A stretch of 63,462 bases of DNA. It comes from Actinomycetes bacterium. GTDB lineage: Bacteria > Actinomycetota > UBA4738 > HRBIN12. The notes below the pieces were generated by a model, which did not search any database, was not told the DNA's origin, and saw only the letters and a program-made list of their open reading frames with translations. Shown in pieces: positions 61,684-63,462 of the stretch. The stretch is from positions 1-63,462 of the forward strand of contig JANXVR010000177.1 of assembly GCA_025351565.1 (NCBI GenBank). The letters are read 5' to 3'. The translations under genes and the position numbers were made by a program. The first letter of the stretch is position 1, and each line of letters begins with the position of its first letter.

Positions 61684-62790
61684 ATGGACGTCAACGAGCT
61701 GCTGCGATTCACGGTGGAACGGGGGGCGAGCGACCTGCACCTCAAGGTCGGCAACGTGCCCTTCGTTCGCGTGGACGGTGAGCTGCAGCCCACCCATTTC
61801 GAGGAACTGACGGCTGCCGACACCGACGGCTTCGGCGACATCCTCATGTCCGATCACAAGAAACGGGAGTTCAACGAAACCAGCGAGGCGGACCTCGGCT
61901 ATACGCTCAAAGGCGTTGGCCGGTTCCGCGTGAACGTCTACCGCCAGCGGGGCGTACTCGGCTTGGCGATCCGGAGGGTTCGCTCCGAGATCCCGACGTT
62001 CGAGGAACTCCGCCTGCCGCCGGTGATGAGCCAGCTGGCGGACTCACCGCGCGGGTTGGTGCTGGTGACCGGGCCCACCGGAACCGGGAAGACGACCACC
62101 ATCGCGTCGATGATCGGCCACATCAACGCCACCCGGCGTTGTCACATCGTGACCATCGAGGACCCTATCGAGGTGGTGCACGAAGACAAGCTGTCGATCA
62201 TCCAGCAGCGCGAGATCGGGATCGACACCGACAGCTACGGCAATGCGCTCCGCCACGTGATCCGTCAGGACCCCGACGTCATCTTCGTCGGCGAGATCCG
62301 CGACGCCGAGAGCGCCCTGTCGGCGATCCAGGCGGCCGAGACGGGGCACCTCGTGATCTCGACCCTGCACACCATCGACTGCATGGAGACCATCAACCGC
62401 ATCCTTGACCTGTTCCCGCCGCAGCAGGCGAAGGAGGTTCGGACGTCGTTCGCCGGAGCGCTTCGTGGGATCGTCTCGCAGCGGCTGGTGGCGCGGGCGG
62501 ACGGGAAGGGCCGGGTTCCCACCATCGAGGTCCTGATCAACACCGGCCGGGTGTTCGATCGCATCGTGGACCCTGCGCGCACCGGATCCATCATCGAGGT
62601 CATCGCCGAGGGCGGCTACTACGGGATGCAGACCTTCGATCAGGCCCTGGTGCAGTTGGTGAGGGAAGGGCTGGTCAAGGACGAGGACGCGCGCCGGACC
62701 GCCACGAACCCGCACGACTTCGACCTCCAGCTGCATGGCGTTCTTGAGCGCGGCGGCCCCATCCGAGAAGGTGTGGAGTCGGCGTCCTAG
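61684..62790 (+). CDS. PilT-like type IV pilus retraction ATPase
   Basis: GASDLHLKVG; VTGPTGTGKTTTIASMIGHIN; QREIGIDTDSYGNALRHVIRQDPDVIFVGEIRD; ETGHLVISTLHT. Confidence 0.93.
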   Translation: MDVNELLRFTVERGASDLHLKVGNVPFVRVDGELQPTHFEELTAADTDGFGDILMSDHKKREFNETSEADLGYTLKGVGRFRVNVYRQRGVLGLAIRRVRSEIPTFEELRLPPVMSQLADSPRGLVLVTGPTGTGKTTTIASMIGHINATRRCHIVTIEDPIEVVHEDKLSIIQQREIGIDTDSYGNALRHVIRQDPDVIFVGEIRDAESALSAIQAAETGHLVISTLHTIDCMETINRILDLFPPQQAKEVRTSFAGALRGIVSQRLVARADGKGRVPTIEVLINTGRVFDRIVDPARTGSIIEVIAEGGYYGMQTFDQALVQLVREGLVKDEDARRTATNPHDFDLQLHGVLERGGPIREGVESAS

Positions 62791-62811
62791 CGTCCGTAAG
62801 CCGCTCCGCCC

Positions 62812-63204
62812 CTACGCCGCGCCCGACAGCCTCATGATCCGCTCGAAGATGGCCGGATCACCCGTCCAGTGTTCCTCCGCAACCGCTCGTCCGGTCTTCT
62901 TCAGGACGTGCCGCAGCACCAGCGCCACAACCACGACGTCATCGAGCGGCCCGAATACCGGGATGAACTCCGGGATGAGGTCGATCGGAGAGACCACCCA
63001 GAGCGCGGCGAACCCCAGCAACCACTTGGAGCCGCGCGGCACCCGCGGGTCGCGGGACAGCCCCTTCATCAGCCGAACCAGGTCCGGCAGGGCCTTCGCC
63101 GCCGCTATGGCCATCCACTTCCGCCCGCTGATCACGAGCGCGGCGATGACGACCGCCCACACCCCGAGGGCGATGAGCACGATGACCACGATCCTGTGCA
63201 GCAC
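62812..63204 (-). CDS. DUF1232/YkvA-type membrane protein
   Basis: GSKWLLGFAALWVVSPIDLIPEFIPVFGPLDDVVVVALVLR. Confidence 0.88.
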   Translation of the reverse strand: MLHRIVVIVLIALGVWAVVIAALVISGRKWMAIAAAKALPDLVRLMKGLSRDPRVPRGSKWLLGFAALWVVSPIDLIPEFIPVFGPLDDVVVVALVLRHVLKKTGRAVAEEHWTGDPAIFERIMRLSGAA

Positions 63205-63249
63205 CCAGTCAGCCTACGGCGCCGCCTCGTGCCCCGGTATCGTGACCCC

Positions 63250-63462
63250 ATGACCCGGATGGAAGTGGACCCGCTTGCCGTAGAGCTCGGAGAGCGGTTC
63301 AACGCCGCCGGCCACCAGCTGTATCTGGTGGGTGGCGTGGTTCGCGACCTCATCCTCGGCCGGCTGGCCCCAGGCGGAGATGATGACTTCGCAACCGACG
63401 CAGCCCCCGCGGACACCACGCGGATCCTCCGGGGGTGGGCCGATCGGCAGTATCTGGTGGGG
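63250..63462 (+). CDS. pcnA: CCA tRNA nucleotidyltransferase / poly(A) polymerase family, truncated by window edge
   Basis: GHQLYLVGGVVRDLILGR...DDDFATDAAP nucleotidyltransferase signature. Confidence 0.88.
   Translation, partial: MTRMEVDPLAVELGERFNAAGHQLYLVGGVVRDLILGRLAPGGDDDFATDAAPADTTRILRGWADRQYLVG

Overview
The window is an origin-proximal chromosome segment from a high-GC actinobacterium (taxon not determinable from the sequence alone). From about 29 kb to the right edge it carries the replication-origin neighbourhood known from mycobacteria. In map order: tRNA-Ile, DUF3566, gyrA, gyrB, DUF721, recF, dnaN, dnaA, rpmH, rnpA, yidD, yidC, jag, rsmG, parA, parB, then a cwlM-like gene, trxA, trxB, an anti-sigma/ECF sigma pair, murJ, a Rv3909-like gene, NUDIX, and the start of pcnA. 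Two things stand out. (1) gyrA contains a full-length 421-aa intein with a LAGLIDADG homing-endonuclease domain, inserted directly after the catalytic tyrosine. (2) tRNA-Ile(GAT) and tRNA-Ala(TGC), normally adjacent behind gyrA, are about 28.7 kb apart. The intervening block is a surface/exopolysaccharide locus with five sulfotransferases, two Wzz/BY-kinase-like proteins, a flippase, an O-antigen-ligase-like protein, two Tat-signal GH26-like hydrolases, a TIG-repeat surface protein, a divergent single-domain pyruvate-kinase-like protein and a protein made of seven exact 23-aa repeats. It looks like a sulfated-glycan assembly island. Smaller observations include a perfect parS in the rsmG start, a CwlM-like protein lacking a zinc-ligand His, ParA with a long acidic tail ending in a basic motif, an IS481-like fragment next to tRNA-Ala, and decayed gene remnants. 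All calls come from reading the sequence and supplied translations; no database search was run.
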